Shown in pieces: positions 8,470-16,861 of a stretch of DNA of 64,000 nucleotides (positions within the stretch are counted from its first letter, which is position 1; each line of letters starts with the position of its first letter). Origin of the DNA: Xanthocytophaga agilis (GTDB taxonomy: Bacteria > Bacteroidota > Bacteroidia > Cytophagales > 172606-1); assembly GCF_030068605.1 (NCBI RefSeq), contig NZ_JASJOU010000019.1:62001-126000 (forward strand). Direction: 5' to 3'. A program made the translations under genes and the position numbers. A model generated the notes under the pieces. It was not told the origin of the DNA. It saw only the letters and a list, made by a program, of their open reading frames with translations, and did not search any database.

Positions 8470-10577
8470 GAAAACTGATGTTTCGGTATTGAGAATGTAA
8501 ATACAGATCCTTTACCAGGTTCGCTTTCAACCTGAATATCTCCTCCATTTTTAACCACAAAATCTTTACACAAGGTTAGTCCAAGCCCTGTACCTTTTTC
8601 ATTACCTGTGCCCACAGTAGTAAAAGCTGTAGCTGTATTAAACAAACGTTCCTGATTTTCCTTTGTCATTCCTAATCCAGTGTCATGAATAGAAATATGA
8701 ACAAATGAGTCATTGGATGACGAACGTATGGCTATTTTCCCATTGGATTTTGTAAATTTGACGGCATTATTAACCAAGTTTCGTATTACAAGATTAATCA
8801 TTTCCTTATCTGCGTAGACCGCAGTCCTTGAAGTCATCTCATTACTAATTTCAATCCGTTTTTTCACAACCTGCCCTTGAACTAGTCTAACATTTTCGTC
8901 TGCAATCGTCTTCACATCAAATACCGTTGGATGTACACTCATGCCTTCCATCTGGGTTTTAGCCCAATGAAGCAAATTCTCTAAAAGGTGTAATGTAATC
9001 CCTAAACGCTCTCCTAATTGAGTAACCACTACTTTAGTCTCTTCTGGAGTTAAGGCTTCATTTTGCAATAAGCCTACAATGCCTTCTAAAGAGTGTAGAG
9101 GACTCCGAAAATCGTGACTAATAATGGAGAATAATCTGTCTTTAATGGCATTTAATTCTTCTAACCGTTCATTTTGTTGCTGTATAGATTCTTTTTGCTC
9201 ATTAAGCAATTGATTATCTGCTCGTTTGGATCTATAGTTTCTGTAAAACGTAACAGAGAGCGCACCAAGCAGAACTACGATTATTCCCGTTGCAATTCCC
9301 CAAGCTTGCTGTCTTCCAATAATAGCTTCTTTAAGTTGCAGTTCTGTATCTTTTATTTGTTTGTCTTTCAGCAATTTTAGATTTTCCAGTTCCTTTCCTC
9401 CCAATTCTTGCTCAAACTGAAGCTTTTCCAATTGTCTGCCTTCTGTCTGTTGCTTAAGGGACAACTCAGCCAACTGTAATTCCGCTGCTTTTATCTGCTG
9501 ATCTTTCGTCAATGCAAGTAATTCTGCTTTTCTTATTCTGGCATCCTTCAGCAAAGCACGGTTCTCCATTTCTTTTTTTTCCAGTTCATGGCCGGCCTTA
9601 AGTCGTTCAAACTTCCGGATATCTTCATCTGTATCCAGGCTGTCCAGATAAGCCCTTTGCAAAGACAAATAAAGATAGGCTTTCTCATAATTCTTTTGAA
9701 GCACATAGGTATTTGATAATCTACCACTTACTTGGGCTATACTTGCTTTGATCCCTATTTTTTTTGCGAGGTCTACAGCTTTTTCGCCATAGACAATAGA
9801 TTTATCTAACTCACCAAGACTATCATATGCCTCATTCAGAATCATATATACATTCAATACTCCTATTCCTTCATTCGCCTCTTCGAAAAGAGGCAAAGCC
9901 TTACTCTGATAGTCAATACATTTCTCCAACTGATGTAATCTCAAGTATAATACCCCAATGTTTGAGAGAGCATAGGCAATACTCTTTTTATCCTTCCCTC
10001 CTCTTTTTATTTCCAATGCCTGAAGATAATATTCGAGTGCTTTGGAATACTCTTTCTTATTGTCATACACAACAGCAATGTTATTAAGGGTATGACCTAT
10101 ACCTATTTTATCATTAGTAACATATTGCTGTTTAATAGCCAGGGACTTTAAGTAGAATTTCAGCGCTTCATCAAAATCGCCCTCCCGACGATAGGTATTG
10201 GCCATATTATTGTATATAGTTGCAATACCCGGATAAAAATTCATGTTCTGAAATATTCGTAAGCCCTTCAGAAAGTTCTCTAAAGCAGCGGAATAGTCAT
10301 TCTGGACATCATATCCAATTCCCACATTGGAATAACTATTAGCTTCACCTCTACTGAAATGTAATTTTTGAGATAACTGAAGTGCTGCCTGTGCATATGG
10401 CATAGCCTTTTTCACATCGGATGCAAATAAGTTACGAAACATTGCAATATTTACATTGACACGATTAGTATCCTGGGGCAGAGTTTTTAACAGATTCTGA
10501 AGGCTATCCAGTCTTCTGTTTTGTGCCATAACAGGCACAGATACCAGTAGTACAATTGGTAAGATCCGGAGATTCAA
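8466..10577 (-). CDS. TPR-containing sensor histidine kinase
   Basis: A 703-residue hybrid of a periplasmic TPR sensor and a cytoplasmic kinase. A signal sequence (MNLRILPIVLLVSVPVMAQ) is followed by about six TPR units (residues about 60-310; for example AYALSNIGVLYLRLHQLEK), a charged coiled coil (about 320-415), one membrane helix (about 425-445), HisKA with phospho-acceptor His488 in SIISHDFRSP, and HATPase_c with the N box NLVIRNLVNNAVKF and G boxes DTGLGM and GTGLGL. No response regulator is adjacent, so its partner is unknown. A TAnnTTTG promoter lies just upstream. Confidence 0.92.
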   Translation of the reverse strand: MNLRILPIVLLVSVPVMAQNRRLDSLQNLLKTLPQDTNRVNVNIAMFRNLFASDVKKAMPYAQAALQLSQKLHFSRGEANSYSNVGIGYDVQNDYSAALENFLKGLRIFQNMNFYPGIATIYNNMANTYRREGDFDEALKFYLKSLAIKQQYVTNDKIGIGHTLNNIAVVYDNKKEYSKALEYYLQALEIKRGGKDKKSIAYALSNIGVLYLRLHQLEKCIDYQSKALPLFEEANEGIGVLNVYMILNEAYDSLGELDKSIVYGEKAVDLAKKIGIKASIAQVSGRLSNTYVLQKNYEKAYLYLSLQRAYLDSLDTDEDIRKFERLKAGHELEKKEMENRALLKDARIRKAELLALTKDQQIKAAELQLAELSLKQQTEGRQLEKLQFEQELGGKELENLKLLKDKQIKDTELQLKEAIIGRQQAWGIATGIIVVLLGALSVTFYRNYRSKRADNQLLNEQKESIQQQNERLEELNAIKDRLFSIISHDFRSPLHSLEGIVGLLQNEALTPEETKVVVTQLGERLGITLHLLENLLHWAKTQMEGMSVHPTVFDVKTIADENVRLVQGQVVKKRIEISNEMTSRTAVYADKEMINLVIRNLVNNAVKFTKSNGKIAIRSSSNDSFVHISIHDTGLGMTKENQERLFNTATAFTTVGTGNEKGTGLGLTLCKDFVVKNGGDIQVESEPGKGSVFTFSIPKHQFS

Positions 10578-10609
10578 AGCAGTAATGTATAATTAGTAGC
10601 TCGTTGAGT

Positions 10610-10617
10610 CAAAGATA
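10610..10617 (-). promoter_or_regulatory. -7 promoter element for the TPR kinase gene
   Basis: TATCTTTG on the minus strand matches TAnnTTTG, 32 bases upstream of the start codon. The -33 region is not a clear match. Confidence 0.5.
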
Positions 10618-10756
10618 CGAAAGGAAAATGTATGCACGTAAACCTCCTTGTACAATTTTCTCTTAAAAAGATGTCACTTTAACAGATAAAAACACAATTA
10701 CAAAAATTACTATTGCTTTTATCCTATATCTTTTCTTTTATCTAATCTAAAAATAG

Positions 10757-10764
10757 TATCTTTG
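10757..10764 (+). promoter_or_regulatory. -7 promoter element for the DUF4290 gene
   Basis: TATCTTTG, followed by C, matches the preferred form of the Bacteroidota consensus TAnnTTTGC. It lies 31 bases before the start codon at 10796. Confidence 0.55.
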
Positions 10765-10795
10765 CATTGATACAAACCTGCCAATGGCACTTTGA

Positions 10796-11491
10796 ATGGA
10801 GAACTTTGAGTATAACACCCAACTTGAGCCCCTTATTCAGAAAGAATATGGGCGTAATGTACAAAAACTAGCAGGTTATCTGCTCACCATAGATGATAAA
10901 AACAAACGTACTCGCCTGGCTCATGCACTGATTGAACTTATGCGGGAGATACATCCCAATATGCGGGAAGGTCAGGACTATACCATGAAGCTTTGGGATG
11001 ATTTATATATTCTTACAGGTTTCAATCTGGATGTGGATAGCCCATACCCACCACCAGAAAAGACTGCATTAGGGAAGAAACCTCAACGAGTACCTTATCC
11101 TACACACGAATTCAGATTCAAACAGTATGGGTATCAGGTAATTCAACTTGTTGACAAAGCAATTGCCATCACAAACCGGGAAGAACAGATCCGGGCAATA
11201 GCATATATTGGCCGTCTGATGAAGGCATTCAACCAAACCTGGACAGAAAAGAATATTGAAGATGAAGTGGTTATTCAGCAGATACAGGAAATGTCTAAGG
11301 GTAAACTGACTATTGATCTCCAAACGGTGAAGTCTGAAGGTTTATTTGAAGCAGAAGCCGTTCGCCGATTCGATAATCGCAATGACAGAAATGACCGTGA
11401 TAAGAATCGGAATAATAACAATGGTAACCGCAACGATAAGAAAAACGATAAGTTCGGCAAGAAGAACAATAACAAAAAGCGTAAAAAATAA
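10796..11491 (+). CDS. DUF4290 family protein
   Basis: A 231-residue cytoplasmic protein of a family confined largely to Bacteroidota. The first about 180 residues (NTQLEPLIQKEYGRNVQKLA, then PNMREGQDYTMKLWDDL and PYPTHEFRFKQYGY) are the conserved domain. The last about 40 residues are an Asn/Arg/Asp/Lys-rich tail ending in a lysine run, probably disordered and possibly nucleic-acid binding. The function of the family is unknown. It is the first gene before murA, separated by a hairpin terminator and 194 bases, so it may be transcribed alone. The basic tail suggests RNA or ribosome association, which is inference only. Confidence 0.85.
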   Translation: MENFEYNTQLEPLIQKEYGRNVQKLAGYLLTIDDKNKRTRLAHALIELMREIHPNMREGQDYTMKLWDDLYILTGFNLDVDSPYPPPEKTALGKKPQRVPYPTHEFRFKQYGYQVIQLVDKAIAITNREEQIRAIAYIGRLMKAFNQTWTEKNIEDEVVIQQIQEMSKGKLTIDLQTVKSEGLFEAEAVRRFDNRNDRNDRDKNRNNNNGNRNDKKNDKFGKKNNNKKRKK

Positions 11492-11527
11492 TCGGAAAGG
11501 TATCAAAATCTACATATATTCGTTCCC

Positions 11528-11552
11528 AATCCCCTCTCGCAGGGGATTTTTT
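11528..11552 (+). terminator. Rho-independent terminator after the DUF4290 gene
   Basis: An 8-base-pair stem (AATCCCCT and AGGGGATT) with loop CTCGC is followed by a run of T. Confidence 0.8.
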
Positions 11553-11617
11553 ATATATTCATACTCAACTTTTCAGGATTTTTCTTTAGTCTTGTAACCA
11601 GAAATGACCAAAGGCCG

Positions 11618-11650
11618 TTTGTTGAATAATGAATGGTCGCACTATATTTT
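11618..11650 (+). promoter_or_regulatory. Candidate promoter for murA
   Basis: TTTG at 11618-11621 is followed after 21 bases by TATATTTT at 11643-11650, seven of eight matches to TAnnTTTG with about the spacing expected between the -33 and -7 elements. The start codon is 35 bases further on. Confidence 0.45.
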
Positions 11651-11685
11651 ACCATTTTTACTATTCTTCATTCTTAACTTAAGAT

Positions 11686-13002
11686 ATGCTTTCTTTTCGC
11701 ATTGAAGGAGGACATCGCCTCAAAGGAGATATTATACCACAGGGAGCTAAAAACGAAGCTTTACAGATTGTATGTGCCGTTTTGTTAACTCCCGAACCTG
11801 TTACCATTCATAATATACCAGATATTCGGGATGTTAATAAACTAATAGAGTTATTAGGTGATATGGGAGTGGTAGTTGAAAAGTTAAGTTCGTCCTCTTA
11901 TAGATTTACAGCCAAAGATATCGACCTGAACTATTTGGAGAGTGATGCCTATCGCTTAAAAGGAAGTGCATTACGTGGATCTATTATGGTATTGGGGCCT
12001 TTGCTTGCCCGTTTTGGAAAAAGCCGCATCCCTAAACCAGGTGGTGATAAAATAGGCAGAAGACGTCTTGATACCCACTTCCTTGGTTTTGAGAAGTTAG
12101 GAGCTAAATTTAATTATGATCCACAAAATGGATTCTATAATATTGATGCAAGCAATTTGCAAGGCTGTTATATGTTATTGGATGAGGCATCTGTCACAGG
12201 GACAGCCAATATCCTGATGGCAGCTGTCCTATCCAAAGGCACTACAACCATCTATCATGCAGCATGCGAGCCTTATATTCAGCAACTATGCAAGATGCTA
12301 AATCGCATGGGTGCAAAGATAAGTGGAATCGGCTCCAATCTACTGACTATTGAAGGAGTAGATTATCTGAAAGGAACTGAACATACTATGTTGCCCGATA
12401 TGATTGAGATCGGTTCCTTCATTGGAATGGCAGCCATGACCCAGTCTGAAATCACCATCAAAAATGCTGGAGTTGAACATTTGGGTATTATTCCGGAAAC
12501 TTTTCGCAGATTAGGTATCCGATTGGATATAAAAGGAGATGATATTTATATTCCGGCTCAGGAACATTACGAAATAGACACTTTTATTGATGGGTCTATT
12601 ATGACAGTATCCGACCATCCGTGGCCAGGTTTTACACCTGATTTATTAAGTATTGTTTTGGTAACAGCAGTACAGGCGAAAGGAACAGTGCTTATTCATC
12701 AGAAAATGTTTGAAAGCAGGTTGTTCTTTGTAGATAAACTTATTGAGATGGGTTCACAAATTATATTATGTGATCCTCACCGCGCTACTGTAATAGGCTT
12801 GAATCGTGCTATCCCTTTACGAGGTATTCGTATGACAAGTCCGGATATCCGTGCAGGTGTTTCACTATTGATTGCAGCCATGTCAGCTAAAGGTGTGAGT
12901 ATCATCGATAATGCAGAGCAAATAGATCGTGGCTATCAGCAGATTGATACAAGATTACGCAATTTGGGTGCTGTGATTGAACGTATAGACGGCTCAAAAT
13001 AA
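11686..13002 (+). CDS. murA: UDP-N-acetylglucosamine 1-carboxyvinyltransferase (MurA) with Asp at the fosfomycin-target position
   Basis: A 438-residue enzyme that transfers enolpyruvate from PEP to UDP-GlcNAc, the first committed step of peptidoglycan synthesis. Family motifs include GDIIPQGAKNEAL (Lys22/Asn23), the UDP-sugar-binding region EASVTGTANILMAA and the C-terminal SPDIRAGVSLLIAA. In the catalytic loop, where many bacteria have Cys (C115 in E. coli), this protein reads PGGDKIGRRRLDTH, so Asp121 stands in for the Cys. In other phyla a C-to-D change keeps activity and makes the enzyme insensitive to fosfomycin. It appears monocistronic, closed by a strong terminator. Confidence 0.93.
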   Translation: MLSFRIEGGHRLKGDIIPQGAKNEALQIVCAVLLTPEPVTIHNIPDIRDVNKLIELLGDMGVVVEKLSSSSYRFTAKDIDLNYLESDAYRLKGSALRGSIMVLGPLLARFGKSRIPKPGGDKIGRRRLDTHFLGFEKLGAKFNYDPQNGFYNIDASNLQGCYMLLDEASVTGTANILMAAVLSKGTTTIYHAACEPYIQQLCKMLNRMGAKISGIGSNLLTIEGVDYLKGTEHTMLPDMIEIGSFIGMAAMTQSEITIKNAGVEHLGIIPETFRRLGIRLDIKGDDIYIPAQEHYEIDTFIDGSIMTVSDHPWPGFTPDLLSIVLVTAVQAKGTVLIHQKMFESRLFFVDKLIEMGSQIILCDPHRATVIGLNRAIPLRGIRMTSPDIRAGVSLLIAAMSAKGVSIIDNAEQIDRGYQQIDTRLRNLGAVIERIDGSK

Positions 13003-13010
13003 GACCAAAA

Positions 13011-13047
13011 ATAAATAAAGCGTGATTCACAATCACGCTTTATTTAT
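13011..13047. terminator. Bidirectional terminator between murA and the SDR gene
   Basis: A perfect 17-base-pair stem (ATAAATAAAGCGTGATT and its complement) with loop CAC lies between convergent genes. Its right arm covers the last codons of the minus-strand gene, and A/T-rich arms provide T-tracts in both directions. Confidence 0.9.
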
Positions 13048-13813
13048 ATATACCACCAGCAATTTTCTCAATCATTGTTTTAGGAAGCAACCACGCCATA
13101 AAAGCGCCCAGTTGATTCAATCCGCCAGAAATAACCTCTGCCTTCCCAGCAAACATTTTTTTAACACCATCTTTTGCAACCGCCTCAGGTGTCATATTTA
13201 CTTTTTTAGCAGCCTCCAGAGCTTTTGGTGTAATACGTGCTCTTTCTACAAAGGCGGTATCTGTAGAACCTGGACTCAGACAGGTTACTGATACAGATGT
13301 ATCTTTTAGTTCATGCTTTAATCCCCTTGTAAAACTCAACACAAACGTTTTGGAAGCTGCATAGACACTCATATTTGGTAAAGCCTGATAAGCAGTAGTA
13401 CTCGATACGTTTAAAATGTACGACTTAGATTGTTGTTTTAACATAGGGAGGAGAATATGACATAGCTTTACCAGAGTTGTCATATTCAATTGCATCATAT
13501 TGGTTAGTTCATTAATAGATGAAGTATCAAAAGGTCCGCATAAACCATATCCCGCATTATTTACCAATATAGATACCTGATAATTATTCTGTCTACACCA
13601 ATTATATATTTGCTCTGCTGCATTATTATCAGACAGATCTAATGACAGATACTTGACCTGCACAGAATATAATTTCTGAATCTCTTCTGTTACAGATTTC
13701 AATAACTGCTCAGATCGAGCTATTAGCAAAAGATCAAACTTACGTTTGGCAAGTTCTATAGCAATCGCTTTTCCAATTCCTTTACTTGCGCCTGTTACTA
13801 GTGCATATGACAT
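13040..13813 (-). CDS. Short-chain dehydrogenase/reductase (classical SDR)
   Basis: A 257-residue NAD(P)-dependent oxidoreductase. Visible motifs are the Rossmann TGASKGIGKAIA, SLDLSD, NNAGYG, catalytic Ser in LNVSSTTAYQ and the YAASK active site. The sequence pattern resembles the DltE/YqjQ-type SDRs with a C-terminal region TPEAVAKDGVKKMFAGK, often linked to fatty-acyl or sphingoid 3-keto reduction, but the substrate cannot be deduced. It is on the same strand as the PhyH-like gene upstream but separated from it by a terminator-like hairpin. Confidence 0.88.
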   Translation of the reverse strand: MSYALVTGASKGIGKAIAIELAKRKFDLLLIARSEQLLKSVTEEIQKLYSVQVKYLSLDLSDNNAAEQIYNWCRQNNYQVSILVNNAGYGLCGPFDTSSINELTNMMQLNMTTLVKLCHILLPMLKQQSKSYILNVSSTTAYQALPNMSVYAASKTFVLSFTRGLKHELKDTSVSVTCLSPGSTDTAFVERARITPKALEAAKKVNMTPEAVAKDGVKKMFAGKAEVISGGLNQLGAFMAWLLPKTMIEKIAGGIYK

Positions 13814-13881
13814 AAACTCAGATATAATTAGGTTTGCTCAGTTTTTACGATACAACTTCAAACATACTATTTTTCCATAAA

Positions 13882-13930
13882 AAAAGCCGTTTGGGAAATA
13901 CCGGAATCTGGCTTTCTCCAAACAGCTTTT
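13882..13930 (-). terminator. Terminator after the PhyH-like gene
   Basis: A 13-base stem with one mismatch (AAAAGCCGTTTGG against CCAAACAGCTTTT) surrounds a 23-base loop; on the minus strand it is followed by a T-rich tract. It starts 17 bases after the stop codon of the upstream gene. Confidence 0.7.
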
Positions 13931-13946
13931 CTGGGAATGGAAACAA

Positions 13947-14777
13947 TTAATTTTGAACTTTACTAGCAAAACGATGATAGAAGGGTGTTTTACTATGTTC
14001 ATTCTTCGGTTTGTAGTCTCCTGTAATGATAGGAATGTACATCACTCTACGCCGGCTCTTCTCTCCGAAATGAGGTGAAATGTGTACTCTGTGCCAGATT
14101 CTGCCATCATGTACCGTCAGATCCCCTGCATCTACATTCAAGCCTGCTTCCCTGGGATCAGGATTGTGATCAATAAAGTATTTTTTGGAAAACAACAGCT
14201 TTAACATCCCCTGCTTATGGGTTCCAGGCAAGACCCGCAAGCCTCCGTTTTCAAACGAACAATCATCCAGATGGATACCCACATTCAGCATAGGCATGAT
14301 ACGCTGACCCATAAACAGATCTCTGGGACTATCAGTATGCCATCCCATCTGTGAAAAATTACTGTTGGGTGTACGAACATAATGATTGACCACCAACCCA
14401 TCTTTTTCATTTTCCCCTATGCGTCCTTCATATGGATAAAGCAACTCAACCAATGATTGCAGGCGTGAGTCTTGTAAGAATTCTCTGAGTACATCACTGT
14501 ACAAAGAGGTGAATGCCAGGCGTTGGATCATACGGTTTCCATTCTGATCCTGCCCAAATTTTAAGGGGATACCGTTTATCTTCTCAATCTTCTGATCGAG
14601 CCACTTTTTCTCAATGGCATGAATCTCTCTCAGAAACAAATTGACTGTGTCTCTGCTGATAAAGTTTTTAAACTGAATGATACCATTTTTATGAAAGAAG
14701 CTCTTCTGACTTTCGGTCAGTGAGTTTTCGAGTACAAATACCGGGCTATCAAGAATTGTCGGTTTGGAAGCCATCAT
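13947..14777 (-). CDS. Phytanoyl-CoA dioxygenase (PhyH) family protein
   Basis: A 276-residue Fe(II)/2-oxoglutarate-dependent oxygenase. The iron-binding facial triad appears as His147 and Asp149 in MGWHTDSP and a distal His229 in HDGRIWHRV. GGLRVLPGTHKQG is the usual strand before the second half of the jelly roll. Family members hydroxylate small molecules, lipids or amino acids; the substrate here is unknown. Two adjacent ATG codons could start translation; the first was used. No partner biosynthetic cluster is nearby. Confidence 0.87.
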   Translation of the reverse strand: MMASKPTILDSPVFVLENSLTESQKSFFHKNGIIQFKNFISRDTVNLFLREIHAIEKKWLDQKIEKINGIPLKFGQDQNGNRMIQRLAFTSLYSDVLREFLQDSRLQSLVELLYPYEGRIGENEKDGLVVNHYVRTPNSNFSQMGWHTDSPRDLFMGQRIMPMLNVGIHLDDCSFENGGLRVLPGTHKQGMLKLLFSKKYFIDHNPDPREAGLNVDAGDLTVHDGRIWHRVHISPHFGEKSRRRVMYIPIITGDYKPKNEHSKTPFYHRFASKVQN

Positions 14778-14890
14778 ACTTTAAAGGTGTCTAGTTGTAC
14801 TATTACCTCGTAAAGTTAAATTATTGTTAATTAATTATAAATTTTTTATTCAATGATATTTTCGTAAATATGTAAGCAATTTACTTAAAC

Positions 14891-16012
14891 ATGATCCGTT
14901 CACATTGTCACTGGTGTAGTTTTTTTTTCATCTATTTATTTGCCACCAGCACTATTATTGCTCAAAATCAGCAGGATATAAAAAATCCAACCGATTCTTT
15001 GCCTTCCAGAAGGTCATTATTGATTTTTCCGGTAATTGCCCGTTCTATTGAGACAGACTGGGCATTTGGAGCCGCCGGTTCTTTCACTTTTCGCCCTAAT
15101 CGTAAAGATACAAGTAGCCGTACCTCCAATATACAGGGGCTGGGACTCTATTCGTTGAACAAACAACTGGTTATTGCTTTGAATGGCACTACCTATTTTG
15201 CCAATGAAAGATATATTTTGAATCAGCAGATTTCCTACAGTTATTTTCCAGACTCATTCTGGGGAATTGGACCTAATGCACCAGAGTCAAACAAAGAATC
15301 TTATATCTTTAAGCAATACTATATCTATCCACATCTTCAAAGACGCATAGGAAGACGCTTCTTCCTGGGTATGCTATATGAATATCAACGTCTCCTGGAA
15401 GTTGATTATAAAAAAGGAGGACTTCTGGATAGAGAAGAGATTCCTGGCAAGAATGGTTATCAAGTCTCTGGTGTCGGATTCAGTTTTACATGGGATAGCA
15501 GAAACCATGCATTTGTTCCGGATAAAGGAGAGTTGCTTCAGATCCAGTTTAATCATTTCAATGAAGCATTGGGTTCTGATTACAGATATACCAATTATAT
15601 GGTAGATCTTCGTAAGTTTATCAAGGTTTACAAAAAACAGGTACTGGCACTACAGCTTTATGGATTCTTTAATGATGGAGTAGAAGTTCCCTTACGCAGT
15701 CTGGCTTCCTTCGGAGGATATAATAGCATGAGAGGTTATTATGATGGACGATATCGTGATCGTAATCAATTTGTATTTCAGACGGAATATCGTTTTCCTA
15801 TTTACTGGCGCTTTGGTGGGGTGGTATTTGGTAGTACAGGAAATGTCACTCATCGATTCAAAGACATCAGTCTTGCCCATCTCAAATATTCCTATGGGCT
15901 AGGGCTTAGATTTCAGTTAAACCGTACAGAAAAACTAAATTTACGCCTGGATTATGGCATAGGTCAGGATTCTTCACGAGGGTTATATTTTCAACTGGCA
16001 GAAGCATTTTAA
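14891..16012 (+). CDS. Omp85/BamA-type outer-membrane barrel protein without POTRA domains
   Basis: A 373-residue outer-membrane protein with a signal peptide ending near STIIAQ. From about residue 40 it is a series of amphipathic beta strands with aromatic girdles. GYNSMRGYYDGRYRD matches the conserved loop-6 (V/M)RGY motif of the Omp85 superfamily, and FQTEYRFPIYWRFGGVVF is the strand that usually follows it. No POTRA repeats precede the barrel, so this is the short surface-antigen-D15-like form. Its cargo or partner is unknown. The C-terminus ends in Phe, as in many outer-membrane proteins. Confidence 0.85.
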   Translation: MIRSHCHWCSFFFIYLFATSTIIAQNQQDIKNPTDSLPSRRSLLIFPVIARSIETDWAFGAAGSFTFRPNRKDTSSRTSNIQGLGLYSLNKQLVIALNGTTYFANERYILNQQISYSYFPDSFWGIGPNAPESNKESYIFKQYYIYPHLQRRIGRRFFLGMLYEYQRLLEVDYKKGGLLDREEIPGKNGYQVSGVGFSFTWDSRNHAFVPDKGELLQIQFNHFNEALGSDYRYTNYMVDLRKFIKVYKKQVLALQLYGFFNDGVEVPLRSLASFGGYNSMRGYYDGRYRDRNQFVFQTEYRFPIYWRFGGVVFGSTGNVTHRFKDISLAHLKYSYGLGLRFQLNRTEKLNLRLDYGIGQDSSRGLYFQLAEAF

Positions 16013-16123
16013 CTAGATAAAAGAATTATTGAGACTGTCGATATAACCTATAAAGGCTGGTAGATTCGGGTTACGTCTTCACTCCAAAATCTGTTCGCTT
16101 CTTTAAAATTATCTTATATAACT

Positions 16124-16759
16124 TCATTTATAACGAATTATCTTTCTTGCAATAAGCCAGCACAAATATGTCAATACAGGTGCTGCCAGTACATCAATAC
16201 TATAATGAACATGCTGAACCAACACACCAGCACCAACCAAAACAGTTGCAAGTAATCCTAATAATCGGTCTACCGGACGTTGTAAGCATAGAAACATAAG
16301 GAAAACGGAAGAAGTATGTCCAGAAAAGAATAAATCTTTGGTAACGAAACTTTTTCCATAGAAAGCATTACTAAGGGGATCTGTTAATTCAATAAGCCCT
16401 ACAGGTGGATTCAGTGGAATGGTCAGAATAGTAATGATTCGTAAAACAGATACCAAAGTGTATCCTACCAGAAATAGCAATACACGATCTGGCTCTTTAG
16501 CAAAACGAATCAACGAAAGAATCACCATTCCCCAGATTGCAAGAAAGACCCAAATAGAAACATCTATGGCTGGAATGTTCACCAGTAACCAATCATGTAA
16601 AAGCATTCCTTCCCGTTTAACAATATATTGAAAGAATACAGGAAAGGTTGCGAGAAGTATGAGTACACTAAAAAGACTACCTATTAACTTTTTTCTAAAA
16701 ATTGTATTCTGCCAGGCCTGATGCCAGCTTGCTTTCACTTCCGTCCAATACTTCTGCAC
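16124..16759 (-). CDS. PAP2-related membrane protein resembling sphingomyelin synthase
   Basis: A 211-residue protein with about six membrane helices. Two motifs match the PAP2_C/sphingomyelin synthase catalytic centre: FFSGHTSS (His148) and HYSIDV (His185 and Asp189, four apart), giving the His-His-Asp triad of lipid phosphotransferases. Cytophagales contain sphingolipids, so transfer of a phospho-head-group to ceramide, or the reverse phosphatase reaction, is plausible; this is inference. The gene is alone between the Omp85-like gene and asd. Confidence 0.78.
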   Translation of the reverse strand: MQKYWTEVKASWHQAWQNTIFRKKLIGSLFSVLILLATFPVFFQYIVKREGMLLHDWLLVNIPAIDVSIWVFLAIWGMVILSLIRFAKEPDRVLLFLVGYTLVSVLRIITILTIPLNPPVGLIELTDPLSNAFYGKSFVTKDLFFSGHTSSVFLMFLCLQRPVDRLLGLLATVLVGAGVLVQHVHYSIDVLAAPVLTYLCWLIARKIIRYK

Positions 16760-16790
16760 TGATTTACTATTTCATGTAATACAAAAAACA

Positions 16791-16825
16791 AAAACTCCGC
16801 AAAAGTATATCTTTTACGGAGTTTT
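16791..16825 (-). terminator. Terminator after asd
   Basis: A 15-base stem with one mismatch (AAAACTCCGCAAAAG against CTTTTACGGAGTTTT) and a 5-base loop lies 36 bases beyond the asd stop codon, T-rich on the minus strand. Confidence 0.85.
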
Positions 16826-16861
16826 GTAAATCTTTCGCTAGAAAGAAAATTCACTACTCGA

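Noticed and set aside
13022-13291. 89-codon plus-strand frame over the SDR gene
   Set aside because: It is antisense to a well-supported SDR and starts inside the terminator between murA and that gene.
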